Notes: generated by a model from the letters alone, not told the origin. Shown: positions 27,055-36,222, counted from the stretch's first letter. The stretch: 64,000 nucleotides of DNA from Larkinella insperata (GCF_026248825.1 NZ_CP110973.1:5043501-5107500); one strand, 5' to 3'. Numbers and translations: made by a program.

Positions 27055-28155
27055 CTAATTTAGGACTTGCTGGAAAATAATTGTGACAGAGGTTTCGCCC
27101 GCGGGGGTGCTCTGGATCGTCATCGGACTTTTCTTGAACGTCAGCAACTTTTTAACGATCGACAAACCCAGCCCCGAACCTTGCTGTTCATAGATCTTCC
27201 GATCAAATTGGGTATAGGGGGCAATCCGGGCAATGTCCTCCGCTTTGAAATGTTGCCCCACGTTCAGAAAACTCAGACGGTAATTGATGCCTTCCGGTCG
27301 GCCGATAATCTGGATGGGTTGTGAGCCGTTCGAAAATTTGCAGGCGTTGTCAATCAGCTCATCTAAAATTAACCGCAAACCGGCCTCCGGGCAGTCAAGC
27401 GCGGCATTGGCAACCTCAACCTGGCAATCGATTTCCTCCCCTTGTCGCTCCTTCACTTTACCCGCCAACTGCCTGACCATGTCTGCATCGATTCGGGAAA
27501 TGCCGTGGGAATAAAACTCATGCGTAGTATTGGCCGACTCGACTTGCTGCAGCTCTTCCATCAACCGCAAGTTGTCCAGCGACCGTTTCAGGCGGAGGGC
27601 CGAAGCTTTAATCATCGACAGCATCGATAGCGTATCTTCTTCGTTAAACTCCTGGAAGTGATCCATCAGCAGGCTGGTAAAGCCCAGAATGCCGCTAAGC
27701 GGGGTGTTATATTCATGGGTGGAAACGCTGGTCAGCGTCCGGCGTAGCTCTTCCAGGCGGGCCTGCAGGTTGGCTTCCCGCAGGGCTTCCCGCTGCAGTC
27801 GGCCCTCAATGGTCCGCAGCAGGCTATCCAGCGTAAACGGTTTGGTCAGGTAGTCGTCCGCTCCCGAAACCATCCCCCGGCGTACATCGATTTCTTCGGT
27901 TTTGGCCGTCAGAAAAATAAACGGGACCGTCGCCAGCGACCGGTTGTTCCGAATCGTATCCAGAACCTGGTAGCCGTCCATCTCCGGCATCATGATATCA
28001 CACAGGATCAGGTCGGGCGGGGATACGATGGCCTGGCTAATACCCTCCCGGCCATCGGGGGCGGTGGAGACCTCGTAGCCTTTCAGGCTCAATAAGGTGG
28101 CTACATTTTCCCGGATCTGGATTTCGTCTTCGATTAATAAAATTTGCGTCGCCAT
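27055..28155 (-). CDS. Response-regulator/histidine-kinase hybrid
   Basis: The 366-aa cytoplasmic protein has an N-terminal receiver domain (IEDE acidic pocket near 8-11, phospho-acceptor Asp in LILCDIMMPEMDGY near 52, Lys in LTKPF near 104). A kinase core with H-box STHEYNTPL near 145 and N-box LIDNACKFS follows. The G2 box GSGLGLSIVKKL is intact, but the G1 region reads NVGQHF instead of DxGxG. A receiver in front of a kinase suggests it is controlled by the phosphate of another kinase, probably the large one encoded 52 bases upstream. The altered H- and G1-boxes leave catalytic activity uncertain. Confidence 0.88.
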   Translation of the reverse strand: MATQILLIEDEIQIRENVATLLSLKGYEVSTAPDGREGISQAIVSPPDLILCDIMMPEMDGYQVLDTIRNNRSLATVPFIFLTAKTEEIDVRRGMVSGADDYLTKPFTLDSLLRTIEGRLQREALREANLQARLEELRRTLTSVSTHEYNTPLSGILGFTSLLMDHFQEFNEEDTLSMLSMIKASALRLKRSLDNLRLMEELQQVESANTTHEFYSHGISRIDADMVRQLAGKVKERQGEEIDCQVEVANAALDCPEAGLRLILDELIDNACKFSNGSQPIQIIGRPEGINYRLSFLNVGQHFKAEDIARIAPYTQFDRKIYEQQGSGLGLSIVKKLLTFKKSPMTIQSTPAGETSVTIIFQQVLN

Positions 28156-28207
28156 ACAGTTCTTTTTAATAATGTGGAATCGGGTTTACAATGTCCGGTT
28201 GCGGCCC

Positions 28208-31200
28208 TTATTCGGTTTTCTCAATCGGTAATTGAATGGTAAAGGTTGTGCCTTTGGATTCTTCACTCTCCACGTTCAGCGTGCCGCCGTGAAGTTCCAC
28301 AAATTGCCGGGCGATGACCAATCCCAGGCCCGTGCCCTGAATGGCTTCGGTATTGCGGGCTCGGAAAAACGTCTGGAAAAGTCCCGGCAGATCGCCGGCA
28401 GGGATACCAATTCCCTTGTCGATGACCTGAATGACCAGTACGTTCGGTTCAAACCGGATCACCAGAAGCGGATTTTCCTTCGAAAATTTAAAGGCGTTCG
28501 ACAGCAGGTTGGTCAGGATGTGCCGGATCAGCTTTTCGTCGAGTAAAGCGTGGTGGGGGGGGCCTTCTACCGAAACCTGAACGAAGCGCCCATCGGGCTG
28601 ATGGCTAAAATAGTTGCTGACGACCTGTTTACAGAGCGCCAGAACGTCCACATAGCGGGGAATAAAAGCGATCTTGCCCGCTTCAATTTTACCGATGCTG
28701 AGCAGGTCCGAAAGCAGGCTGTTGACGTTCTGAATCTGCTGGTGAATGACGCCTAGCTTGTCTTCGATGAAGGGCCGGGCGGTTTCGGGGGGCTGTTCCA
28801 GATACAACTGAATTAAATCGGCACTGGTCTGAATGGCCGTCAGCGGGGTCCGGAATTCGTGGGAAGCCGTAGCGACAAACTGGGATTTGAGCTGGTTGAG
28901 TTCTTGCTCCCGATGCAGGGACTTTTTCAGGATAAATTCCGTTTCCTTCTGGCTGGAAATGTCGTTGACGATGCCGATGTACCGCGATGGGTTGCCCCAG
29001 CAATCTTTCGTAACGAACGTTCGGATCTGAAGCCACCGCACCTCCGTAAAAACCCCTTGTACCCGGCACTGAACACTTACCTCCTGTCCCTGCCGGTATT
29101 TCGTGAATTCGGCCAGCACCATCGGCCGGTCTTCTTCCAGAATGGTATCGAGGAACGACATATCGCCGTACGTCAACCGGTTGGGGTCAATCCCGAAGAC
29201 GCGCTCGTACGCCGAATTGATGTATAACAATTCAAACGGCTCGGCGGAATGAATCCAGAAGACCTCGTCAACGTTGTCGGCGATTTCGCGGAACCGCTGT
29301 TCGCTTTCCCGCAAAGCCGCTTCGGCCTCCTGCCGTTCGGTGATGTCGCGGGCCGACCCGTAAACCAGATTGTCGATTCCGATGGCGTTCCATTCTACCG
29401 TGCGGTACGTGCCGTCTTTTTTACGAAACCGGTTAATCTGGTTACGAATGGGTTGGTAGAGAATAGGAGTCAGCAGATTCTGGAAGACAAATTTCTGTTC
29501 GTCGGGGTGCAGCAGATACAAAAACGGAATCGCCATTAGCTCGCCTTCCGAATACCCAAGCGCCAGTCGAAAAGCCTGGTTGGTTTTCAGCAGATTGCCC
29601 TGCGTGTCCGAAATGCAGTGCATATCCAGCGCCCCGGTGAAAAAGGTGTTAAATTCCCGGTTTCTTTGCTGCAAATTCGCTTCGGCAGCTTTCAGCGCGG
29701 AAATATCCGTAGCAATCCCAACGTACCCGATAACAACACCGTCTTCGTCTTGCAGCGTACTGGTTACCAGCAGGATCGGGACTTTGCGGCCATTTTTGCC
29801 CACCACCACGCACTCGGTATTGAAAAAGCCGTTGCCCGCCATCGCAGCCCGGAAGAAATTCGGCGCATTGTTGCCGGCGGCCGGATGCTGAAACGATACG
29901 CAGGGAACGGGGTTCTCGTCGGGGCCGGGCTGAACGTACGTTACGCGCCCGATCAGTTCGTCGGCCGGGTACCCAATTAGTTTTTCGCAAGCCTGATTGG
30001 CCGTCCGGATTACACCGTCCTGATCGGTCGATAGAATGGCCTGACCGGCGTGCTTGAGGATGGCCTGCTGGAGCGTCGATAATTCCGTAATGGTCCGGGT
30101 GCGGGCCGCCACCCGTTGCTCGAGTTCTTCCGTATAACTCCTGAGCTGCTCATCGAGCTGTTGCTGATACAGAGCGATGGCTAACTGGCTGGCAACTTCC
30201 TGGGCGATATTGAGGTATTCTTCCGTAAAGAAATCGGGCCTGGTCGATACCATCGTAAACGCACCGATGCACTTGTGACGACTGTGCAACGGCATAACCA
30301 GCAGCGACCGAAACCCCTGCTCGTACAGGTGCAGTCCGGCCAAAATACCGGGTTCGTTAGGTCCTACGTCGAACAAATACGCCGGTTGGTTCCCGGAGGT
30401 TGGCAGGGTAAGAAAGTAATCGATCGGAAAAATCAGGTCCGGGTTCAATACCGTCCGGCCGTTGGCGATCTGGTATTCGGCGGTGGCCAAACCCGTGGCC
30501 TTGTTGATGCGAAACAGGGTCAAACGTTCGCAGGGGACCAGCGCGTTGATGTGCCGCAAAGCCAGCAGCAGGGGAGAGTGTTCCGCCGACCGGGGGCTGA
30601 GCAGGGCCTGATCGATGGTGTGCAACCCCGTTAAACGGTCGTTGATCCGCCGGATGGCCGTTTCCTGCTTGAGCCGCTTCTGCACGTTGGCCACCAGGGA
30701 ACTAAAGGTCTGCAGAAGCGAAATGTCGTTTTCGTCCCAGGATTGGGATTGCCGGATGGCGTAAAAACCAATGTAGCTCGTCGTTTTCTCGTCTTGCATC
30801 AACGGGAAAATCATCAACGAACGCATGGGAAGAACATTGAAAAGAGCCCCTTCGCCAACAGCCTGCGGAGGCAGTTTGGTGCTGTCGAGCTGTAAGACGC
30901 GCCCGGTGGCCAGCTGGTCGTGTAGCCAGTCCTGGTTATCGACCGGCAGGTTTTGCAACAGTTCTTTTCGGGACGCGATGCCGGGGGCACACCATTCGTG
31001 GGTGCAGTTGCCAACTCTCCGATCGACCGAGAAATTGAAAATGGAGGCCCGGTCGGCACCGTTAAACGTCGCCACCTGGCCTAACGCTTCCACGAGGTAG
31101 GCATCCAGGTCGGCGGCATCCATGTTGATCAGCCGGGCGGAAATGGATGAAATAATGGATTCCATTTCCAGCCGCCGTTGCAGTTTCCGTTCGGTTTTTT

Positions 31201-31555
31201 TTTGCTCGGTGATGTCCTGAATCGTAATCATCACCTGATCGTCCAGGGGGGTCAAGGTCACGTAAAGACAGCTGCCCTGGCCTTTCCGCTGGAGGTCGAC
31301 GGTGAGCTGCTGGGGTTGTTCGGACTTGAATACCTGGGTTAAACGCGACAGAAAATGGCTTTCCGTTGCCAGAAGCACCGAACTGACAAGCTGACCGGTA
31401 AGCTCTTTTTCAGTTAGGCGCAGAACTCGGGAAAAAGCCTTGTTAACCATCCGGTACCGAAAATCACGGATTTCCTGCTGATCATTGCAAAGAGGTTCAA
31501 CAAAGGCTACACCCTGCGGGGAAGCACTAAATAAAACCTGTAGCAGTTTCTCCAT
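28208..31555 (-). CDS. Multi-sensor histidine kinase (PAS/GAF)
   Basis: The 1115-aa protein has no evident transmembrane segment. Order read by eye: PAS (about 1-115), GAF (about 135-300), second GAF (about 320-480), a coiled coil with EELEQRVAARTRTITEL, three PAS/PAC units (about 500-880), a DHp helix with ASHEFRTPLTAIQ and an ATPase domain with NLLSNAFKFS, DKGIGIP and GTGLGLVIA. All kinase boxes are canonical. With no receiver of its own, it likely passes phosphate to the receiver of the downstream hybrid. The signal is not identified. A structured element may lie in its 5' leader (31641-31789). Confidence 0.9.
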   Translation of the reverse strand: MEKLLQVLFSASPQGVAFVEPLCNDQQEIRDFRYRMVNKAFSRVLRLTEKELTGQLVSSVLLATESHFLSRLTQVFKSEQPQQLTVDLQRKGQGSCLYVTLTPLDDQVMITIQDITEQKKTERKLQRRLEMESIISSISARLINMDAADLDAYLVEALGQVATFNGADRASIFNFSVDRRVGNCTHEWCAPGIASRKELLQNLPVDNQDWLHDQLATGRVLQLDSTKLPPQAVGEGALFNVLPMRSLMIFPLMQDEKTTSYIGFYAIRQSQSWDENDISLLQTFSSLVANVQKRLKQETAIRRINDRLTGLHTIDQALLSPRSAEHSPLLLALRHINALVPCERLTLFRINKATGLATAEYQIANGRTVLNPDLIFPIDYFLTLPTSGNQPAYLFDVGPNEPGILAGLHLYEQGFRSLLVMPLHSRHKCIGAFTMVSTRPDFFTEEYLNIAQEVASQLAIALYQQQLDEQLRSYTEELEQRVAARTRTITELSTLQQAILKHAGQAILSTDQDGVIRTANQACEKLIGYPADELIGRVTYVQPGPDENPVPCVSFQHPAAGNNAPNFFRAAMAGNGFFNTECVVVGKNGRKVPILLVTSTLQDEDGVVIGYVGIATDISALKAAEANLQQRNREFNTFFTGALDMHCISDTQGNLLKTNQAFRLALGYSEGELMAIPFLYLLHPDEQKFVFQNLLTPILYQPIRNQINRFRKKDGTYRTVEWNAIGIDNLVYGSARDITERQEAEAALRESEQRFREIADNVDEVFWIHSAEPFELLYINSAYERVFGIDPNRLTYGDMSFLDTILEEDRPMVLAEFTKYRQGQEVSVQCRVQGVFTEVRWLQIRTFVTKDCWGNPSRYIGIVNDISSQKETEFILKKSLHREQELNQLKSQFVATASHEFRTPLTAIQTSADLIQLYLEQPPETARPFIEDKLGVIHQQIQNVNSLLSDLLSIGKIEAGKIAFIPRYVDVLALCKQVVSNYFSHQPDGRFVQVSVEGPPHHALLDEKLIRHILTNLLSNAFKFSKENPLLVIRFEPNVLVIQVIDKGIGIPAGDLPGLFQTFFRARNTEAIQGTGLGLVIARQFVELHGGTLNVESEESKGTTFTIQLPIEKTE

Positions 31556-31640
31556 ACTAAACCGGATAAAGGGTGTACTTCATAGATACGCGTTTCTGAT
31601 TAAGTGTTCATACAGGGTTAAAAGGGCCGATAAAACCATT

Positions 31641-31789
31641 CTTTAACTGAGCAGGAATCCTCAAAATTGGAGGCTTCGCAAGTCCGGATTGAATCTGCTG
31701 ACCTGAGCTTTACAAACGGGTTTGGACGAACGCTAGCCTCCACTAGGCAGGTCCGTCGGCAGGAGCCATCTGGCCTTACTCAGTTAAAG
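31641..31789. ncRNA. Candidate structured RNA or leader element (nested inverted repeats)
   Basis: Outer arms CTTTAACTGAG (31641-31651) and CTCAGTTAAAG (31779-31789) are perfect 11-bp complements. Inside, TGGAGGCT (31668-31675) and AGCCTCCA (31735-31742) pair over 8 bp, and a GTCC/GGAC pair may extend inward. The result is two helices separated by a large asymmetric internal loop, about 149 bases overall. Read on the minus strand it would sit about 86 bases upstream of the kinase ATG, as a 5' leader; it could also be a separate RNA on either strand. No promoter box or T run fixes the strand. Confidence 0.35.
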
Positions 31790-32261
31790 GAGGTCGGTTA
31801 CTAAACACCGTTGAACGAACGATTCGTCGGCACTCAATGACCGTTACTATAGGTTAGGGTACTCTATTGTCCGATAAAATTAACGGCATTAACGGTTATT
31901 TGTTCTTCTTTTCCAAGACCTGATAAAAGCGAAAACAACATACGTTAAGTTAATTTATCAATCTAGGAAGCAAATTTCATACCTAAGCCGGGAGGGGTAT
32001 CTAAAAAAGTTACTATATAGTTTACAGCAGTTACAAAGTTTGCTGGTTAGAATAATGGCAGGCAGGGAATAATTTTCTGTCCGCTAAATAAAGGATTTAG
32101 AATGTCGTATATGTATATACGTTGATATACGTTCGGTGGAATCAAAATAAAGATCAAGCAGAGGAATGCTGGGAATGGAAGCCGGATTCTTGGAAAATTA
32201 AAAAATGGATCAGGTAAAGGCGTTTTGGCTACCGGATCGTACCGGTGTCAAGATTTTTTTT

Positions 32262-32283
32262 GAATTCTAAGCGAATTCTAATG
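32262..32283. repeat. Tandem 11-bp direct repeat
   Basis: GAATTCTAAGC is followed directly by GAATTCTAATG (9 of 11 identical). One-helical-turn spacing is typical of OmpR/PhoB-type response-regulator sites. A related 11-bp-phased array is at 44558-44590. Confidence 0.35.
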
Positions 32284-32365
32284 AAAATATAATTTATCTC
32301 ATTAGTTCATATGATAGGTTGCTAGGCGAAAATACCGGTTTAGGCCGGAGCGGCAACGCACCGAA

Positions 32366-33361
32366 TCAGTGCATGAACTCGGCCACATTTTCTTTCGTGA
32401 TGCGCAGCAAACCCGTATTGACCACCGTCGGAATGTTGGTAATTTGGGCCTGAACGTCGTTTGAGGAAAGCCGGTTCGTCTGGTGAACCATGTCGTAGAG
32501 CATCTGGGCTCCGTACCAGGTAAAAAGCTCCCGTTTCTGGCCGGCTAGCATGTGAATTACGCCTTCCCGCACGAGCTGGAGGTGTTCGGGTTCCCAGTCA
32601 ACGGTTGTAATCTTAACTTTTCCGGCTTTCCCGGCTTCTTTTACCGCCAGGGCCATGCCCGGCCCGGAATTGGAATCGAAACCGCACAAACCCGCCAGAT
32701 CGGGGTGGGCCGCCAGCAGGTCGGACGTGATGCGGGCGGCTTCTTCCACGTTCGCCTTGTCGTCGTATTTCCCAACCACCTCCAGTCCCGGGTATTTCCT
32801 GATAACGTCCAGCAGGCCCTGAAAACCGGCTTCCATGTTGGTCAGTCCCAGAATACCCATGTAAGCGATTTTGCCTTTACCGCCCGTCAGCCGAACCATT
32901 TCTTCGCCCTGCATCTGCCCGATCTGGTACCAGTCGGTGCCCAGAAACGCATGGCGCCGGGAGCCCGGAATGTCGGAATCATAAACCACGGTTGGAATCC
33001 CGGCGTCTACGGCTTTGTTGATCACGCTGGCAATGGCCGGGTTGGTGCCGTTGATGAGCAGGCCCGTCGGCCGCGTACCGATCACTTCTTCGATCGTGTT
33101 GATCTGGGCCGGAATATCCCACTCGGCTGGACCCAGAATCGACACGTTGACGCCCATTTTTTGCCCCCAGCGTTTGAAAGCCGCCTGATCGTGGTTGACG
33201 TACATCGGCATGGTCACGGCGGTGGTCACCATGACGTATTCCTCCGGACCGGACAGGACTTTGGCCTGGCTAACGGGCGTCTGGGTAGTGCTGGTATTGC
33301 CCTGGCGGGGTGGTAGTTCGCACCCCCAGGCCAGGAGGGCTAAAAACAGTAATTTCTTCAT
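32366..33361 (-). CDS. Sugar ABC transporter substrate-binding lipoprotein (RbsB-type)
   Basis: The 331-aa protein has a lipoprotein signal with lipobox LLAWGC (Cys14) and a periplasmic-binding-protein-1 fold (LacI/RbsB type): VTMPMYVNHDQAAFKRW, INGTNPAIASVINKAVDAGI, YDSDIPGSRRHAFLGTD, then CGFDSNSGPGMALAVKEAG. It captures a sugar for the permease and ATPase encoded nearby. It is the last gene of a four-gene operon starting at 36111. Bacteroidota usually import glycans by SusCD, so an ABC sugar importer points to a small free sugar; apiose is proposed from context. Confidence 0.9.
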   Translation of the reverse strand: MKKLLFLALLAWGCELPPRQGNTSTTQTPVSQAKVLSGPEEYVMVTTAVTMPMYVNHDQAAFKRWGQKMGVNVSILGPAEWDIPAQINTIEEVIGTRPTGLLINGTNPAIASVINKAVDAGIPTVVYDSDIPGSRRHAFLGTDWYQIGQMQGEEMVRLTGGKGKIAYMGILGLTNMEAGFQGLLDVIRKYPGLEVVGKYDDKANVEEAARITSDLLAAHPDLAGLCGFDSNSGPGMALAVKEAGKAGKVKITTVDWEPEHLQLVREGVIHMLAGQKRELFTWYGAQMLYDMVHQTNRLSSNDVQAQITNIPTVVNTGLLRITKENVAEFMH

Positions 33362-33368
33362 CGGTCTG

Positions 33369-34304
33369 CTAGTTACGCTTCTGTAAAACCATGTCCACCC
33401 ACACCACGCTGATCAGAATCAGGCCCAGAATGATTTCCTGCCAGTAGCCCGAGACGCGGGCAATGATCATGATGTTGCTGACGACTCCCATGAAAATGGC
33501 CCCCAGCAAGGCTCCGGGAATTTTGCCCTGTCCGCCCGACAAACTGGCACCGCCCAGAATCACGGCCGTAATGACGCGCAACTCCAGCCCCCGGCCCGAC
33601 GTGGAAAGGGCGGCCCCCAGCCGGGAGGCCAGCAGAATACCGGCGATTCCGGCCAGTGTAGCCGACAGGATAAACGCAATAAGTTTCATCCGCTGCACCC
33701 GGATTCCCGACAGGGTAGCTGCCTTCTCGTTGCTGCCGATGTAGTAATACCGGCGAAAAAACACGGTTTTGCGGGTCAAAAATGTGAAAACGGAAACCGC
33801 CAGCAGCATGTACCAGACCGGCATCTGAATCCCCAGCAGTTTCGACTGGCTGATGGCGTTGAACCAGTAGGGTAGATTCTGAATGCCCGAACCGCTGACC
33901 ATCAACGCCCCCCCGCGCACAATGCCCATCATCGCCAGCGTCTGAATCATGGGGTTAATGCCCTGGTAGGCAATCAGGTAGCCATTGATGGCGCCAATCA
34001 GGACCGCCCCGGCCAGGCCGCCCAGCAGCGCCAGGGGCACCGGAACCTGGTGGAAATGCATCAGGTACGCCACCAGACCGCCCGAAAAGGCCACCACCGA
34101 GCCCACCGACAGGTCGAACACCCCGGCAATCAGGAGTACCATCATGCCCACGGCCACAATGGCATCGATGGAAAGGTTGAGCATCACCTGGCTGAAATTC
34201 CCGAACGTCGGAAACGTATCCGGGAAAACCAGCGCGGCCACCAGGCCAACCACCAGAATGGTCAACGCCAGGGAGTAAACGCGGTCCTGAAAGAAGTTAC
34301 GCAT
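33369..34304 (-). CDS. Sugar ABC transporter permease (RbsC-type)
   Basis: The 311-aa inner-membrane protein has about 8-10 hydrophobic segments. RbsC-family motifs are present: FDLSVGSVVAFSGGLVAY, GLAGAVLIGAINGYLIAYQG, GINPMIQTLAMMGIVRGG and ILGGASLSGGQGKIPGALLG. I chose the ATG at 34304 (MRNFFQDRVYSLAL) over the extension to 34352, which adds 16 polar residues before TM1. The stop lies 8 bases before the binding-protein start. The cognate ATPase is encoded in the divergent operon at 36353. Confidence 0.9.
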   Translation of the reverse strand: MRNFFQDRVYSLALTILVVGLVAALVFPDTFPTFGNFSQVMLNLSIDAIVAVGMMVLLIAGVFDLSVGSVVAFSGGLVAYLMHFHQVPVPLALLGGLAGAVLIGAINGYLIAYQGINPMIQTLAMMGIVRGGALMVSGSGIQNLPYWFNAISQSKLLGIQMPVWYMLLAVSVFTFLTRKTVFFRRYYYIGSNEKAATLSGIRVQRMKLIAFILSATLAGIAGILLASRLGAALSTSGRGLELRVITAVILGGASLSGGQGKIPGALLGAIFMGVVSNIMIIARVSGYWQEIILGLILISVVWVDMVLQKRN

Positions 34305-34371
34305 GAGGTGGGTCGGAGTTAGGCGCAAAAAAGGTACGGAAACGACGGGCAAAACAAAAGACCGCCAGCCG

Positions 34372-35205
34372 TTAGCGTTGGGTAATGTCTTTCACCTGCT
34401 GGCGGATGTCGTCCATTTCAAAAATGCTTTTCCAGTCTTCCCGGAACAGAATCGGCTTGGCCCGGCGGCTGATTTTGTAGGCCGCATCCGAAAATGTTCC
34501 GTTGACCTCTTTGAACAGCACGGCAATCTGAATCCGCAGGTGCCCGAGCACAAAATCCCGGGCTGCGGCTTCCGGCACCCCCAGTTCGACGATGCGGTCG
34601 AAGCCCTCCCGGACCACTTCCATGCACGTCTGGGCCAGGGTTTCCACCATCGCCGGTTCCAGAATGGCCATTTGTTCGAGCGTGATCCGGTGCGTTTTGT
34701 CGATGGGCTGGTACATGTCCTGCGCCACTTTTTCGCCCAGTTGGTAGTGCGCTTCGGTACCGGCCATCAGGGCCACGACGATGGATTGTTTAGCCGTAAT
34801 GCCGCCGTAAAAATCCCGGAATTGCTGCTCGGTGGGTTCCCAGTTGAAAACCGATGGGTGGCAGGGATGGGCAATCACGTAGCCCAGATCGTCGCGGTGG
34901 GCAATTACACCGTCGAGCGGAGCTGCCGGGTCGAGGGTCAGCACCAGCGCGCCGGATTTCATGGCTGGAATAAGGGTTTCCGAAATGCCGCCGATCCGCA
35001 CGTCCGGCACCGCCAGAATCACCACGTCGGCCGTGGCAATCGCTTCCTCGGCCTGGCTAACGGTGACGTTGCGCACCCGTAGGTTTTCGATGCCCTGAGG
35101 ACTCACCTCCAGGTAGGAAACGTCATATTCCGGACACTTTAGAAAATTATCTGTTAAACGGCAGCCCATTTTGCCACCGGCTCCCACTAAAGCTATTTTG
35201 GTCAT
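34372..35205 (-). CDS. NAD-dependent oxidoreductase with phosphogluconate-dehydrogenase-like C-terminal domain (ApnO-like candidate)
   Basis: The 277-aa protein has an NAD-binding start MTKIALVGAGGKMG (GxGGxxG at 8-14), the strand ADVVILAVPD and TLDPAAPLDG. A helical C-terminal half follows (HPCHPSVFNWEP, GEKVAQDMYQPIDKTHRI, LEPAMVETLAQTC, DFVLGHLRIQIAVLF). This is the family that holds D-apionate oxidoisomerase (ApnO), which rearranges D-apionate to 3-oxo-isoapionate in apiose catabolism. Supporting context is the sugar ABC importer in the same operon and a GH140 gene under a matching promoter. Specificity cannot be proved by eye; another sugar acid is possible. Confidence 0.72.
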   Translation of the reverse strand: MTKIALVGAGGKMGCRLTDNFLKCPEYDVSYLEVSPQGIENLRVRNVTVSQAEEAIATADVVILAVPDVRIGGISETLIPAMKSGALVLTLDPAAPLDGVIAHRDDLGYVIAHPCHPSVFNWEPTEQQFRDFYGGITAKQSIVVALMAGTEAHYQLGEKVAQDMYQPIDKTHRITLEQMAILEPAMVETLAQTCMEVVREGFDRIVELGVPEAAARDFVLGHLRIQIAVLFKEVNGTFSDAAYKISRRAKPILFREDWKSIFEMDDIRQQVKDITQR

Positions 35206-35250
35206 GATTGTACGGTTTACGATTTTTCAGCGTGTAACGAGTATAGTTTA

Positions 35251-36111
35251 TTACTTCCCAGTCCGGTGATTAAGAACCGTCGCCTGGTTCGGTGAGAACT
35301 CCAGACCGGCCAGCGTCCGCAAATAGGTCAGGCTTTCTGCGGCCCAGCGGTTTTCTTTCGCGATGGTATCGTCCAGACTGGCTTCCGGCACCACCCATTG
35401 CTCCAGAATGGCGGTCTGGCAGCGGCCCGTTTGCCCGATCCGTTCCAGCAACCAGGGAATGTTCAGCAGGCCCTGCCCCGCGGGTCGCCCGTCGATCTGG
35501 AAGCCCATCAGGTGGGAAAGCCGTTGAATGCCAAAATCTTTCAGGTGCAGGTTCACGGTGTAGGGGGCCAGCGTTCCGACGATTTGTTCGAGCCCTTCGC
35601 CCGCGCCCATCGAATTGACCGAATCCAGGCAAATACCGACCCGCTCGCTGCCAACCTGCTCCACAATGGTGGCAAATTCGGCGGCTATCAGCCGGTCGTG
35701 GTTTTCCAGCCCCAGGGTGACCCCGGTTTTTTGGAAGGTCGGGACCGCTTCTTTCAGCACGGTCACCACTTCAGCCACGGAGGGTTCATAATCCGGGCCG
35801 TCGATCACGAAGCGGAGCAGCCGGGCGTTCAGGTGTTCGCACAGCCGCAGGTACCGATGCAGATGCCCGGGCGTCAGGCCCCGCGCGCCCAGTTCGAGCG
35901 CGATGGATTCCCGGGTGGCGCGTTGCCGTAGCGCCTGCAAACGACGTTCAGACAGCTCGTGGACGGGTAAATTATCGCCCAACTGAACCAGCTGCACCCC
36001 CGCCTGAACGGCTTTGTCGAGCAATCCCTGTTCCTCCAGCGGGTGATCCGGCCAGTGCCCGGGAACGCCCACGGCCCAACCGAAGGTGTACGACGATACT
36101 CCCAATTGCAT
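35251..36111 (-). CDS. Sugar isomerase/epimerase-like TIM barrel (AP endonuclease family 2)
   Basis: The 286-aa cytoplasmic protein has a (beta/alpha)8 pattern and likely metal ligands in GLENHD (Glu), CLDSVNSMGAGEG (Asp), NLHLKDFG (His) and AILEQWV (Glu). These enzymes isomerise, epimerise or decarboxylate keto-sugars; a 3-oxo-isoapionate decarboxylase (OiaC) belongs, to my knowledge, to this superfamily. It is first in the operon, 45 bases before the ApnO-like gene, and its start lies 44 bases from the shared promoter element. Confidence 0.82.
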   Translation of the reverse strand: MQLGVSSYTFGWAVGVPGHWPDHPLEEQGLLDKAVQAGVQLVQLGDNLPVHELSERRLQALRQRATRESIALELGARGLTPGHLHRYLRLCEHLNARLLRFVIDGPDYEPSVAEVVTVLKEAVPTFQKTGVTLGLENHDRLIAAEFATIVEQVGSERVGICLDSVNSMGAGEGLEQIVGTLAPYTVNLHLKDFGIQRLSHLMGFQIDGRPAGQGLLNIPWLLERIGQTGRCQTAILEQWVVPEASLDDTIAKENRWAAESLTYLRTLAGLEFSPNQATVLNHRTGK

Positions 36112-36154
36112 GCGTTTTGGATAAGGGTTTAGGCAACTCCACCATTCTGTTGAT

Positions 36155-36178
36155 TAAGTACAGTACAGTAGAGTAGAG
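36155..36178 (-). promoter_or_regulatory. Candidate operator of the sugar operon (shared 15-mer)
   Basis: On the minus strand this reads CTCTACTCTACTGTA followed by CTGTACTTA. The same 15 bases, again followed by CTTA, occur at 45719-45737 downstream of the GH140 gene's -7 box. The element sits where transcription should start, 7 bases after the -7 box, so a repressor site is likely. Internal CTNTA units repeat every 5-7 bases. Confidence 0.65.
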
Positions 36179-36185
36179 ATAAGGG

Positions 36186-36222
36186 CAAAAGTACTTTATT
36201 TTTCAAAAGGCTATAACAAAAA
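36186..36222 (-). promoter_or_regulatory. Bacteroidota-type promoter of the sugar operon
   Basis: On the minus strand, TTTTTGTTATAG (36222-36211) is followed, 23 bases after its TTTG, by a perfect -7 box TACTTTTG (36193-36186). The GH140 promoter at 45671-45707 has the identical 12-base upstream block and the same 23-base spacing. Confidence 0.7.

Larger units (their letters stand above)
31556..32365. other. Gene-free stretch with several repeat structures
   Basis: About 810 bases between the kinase start and the end of the sugar-binding protein gene (both minus strand). No credible ORF. It holds nested inverted repeats at 31641-31789, a tandem 9-bp repeat at 32115-32133 and a tandem 11-bp repeat at 32262-32283. 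TACTCTATTGTCC at 31860 resembles (11 of 13) the shared element of the sugar and GH140 promoters. Confidence 0.6.
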
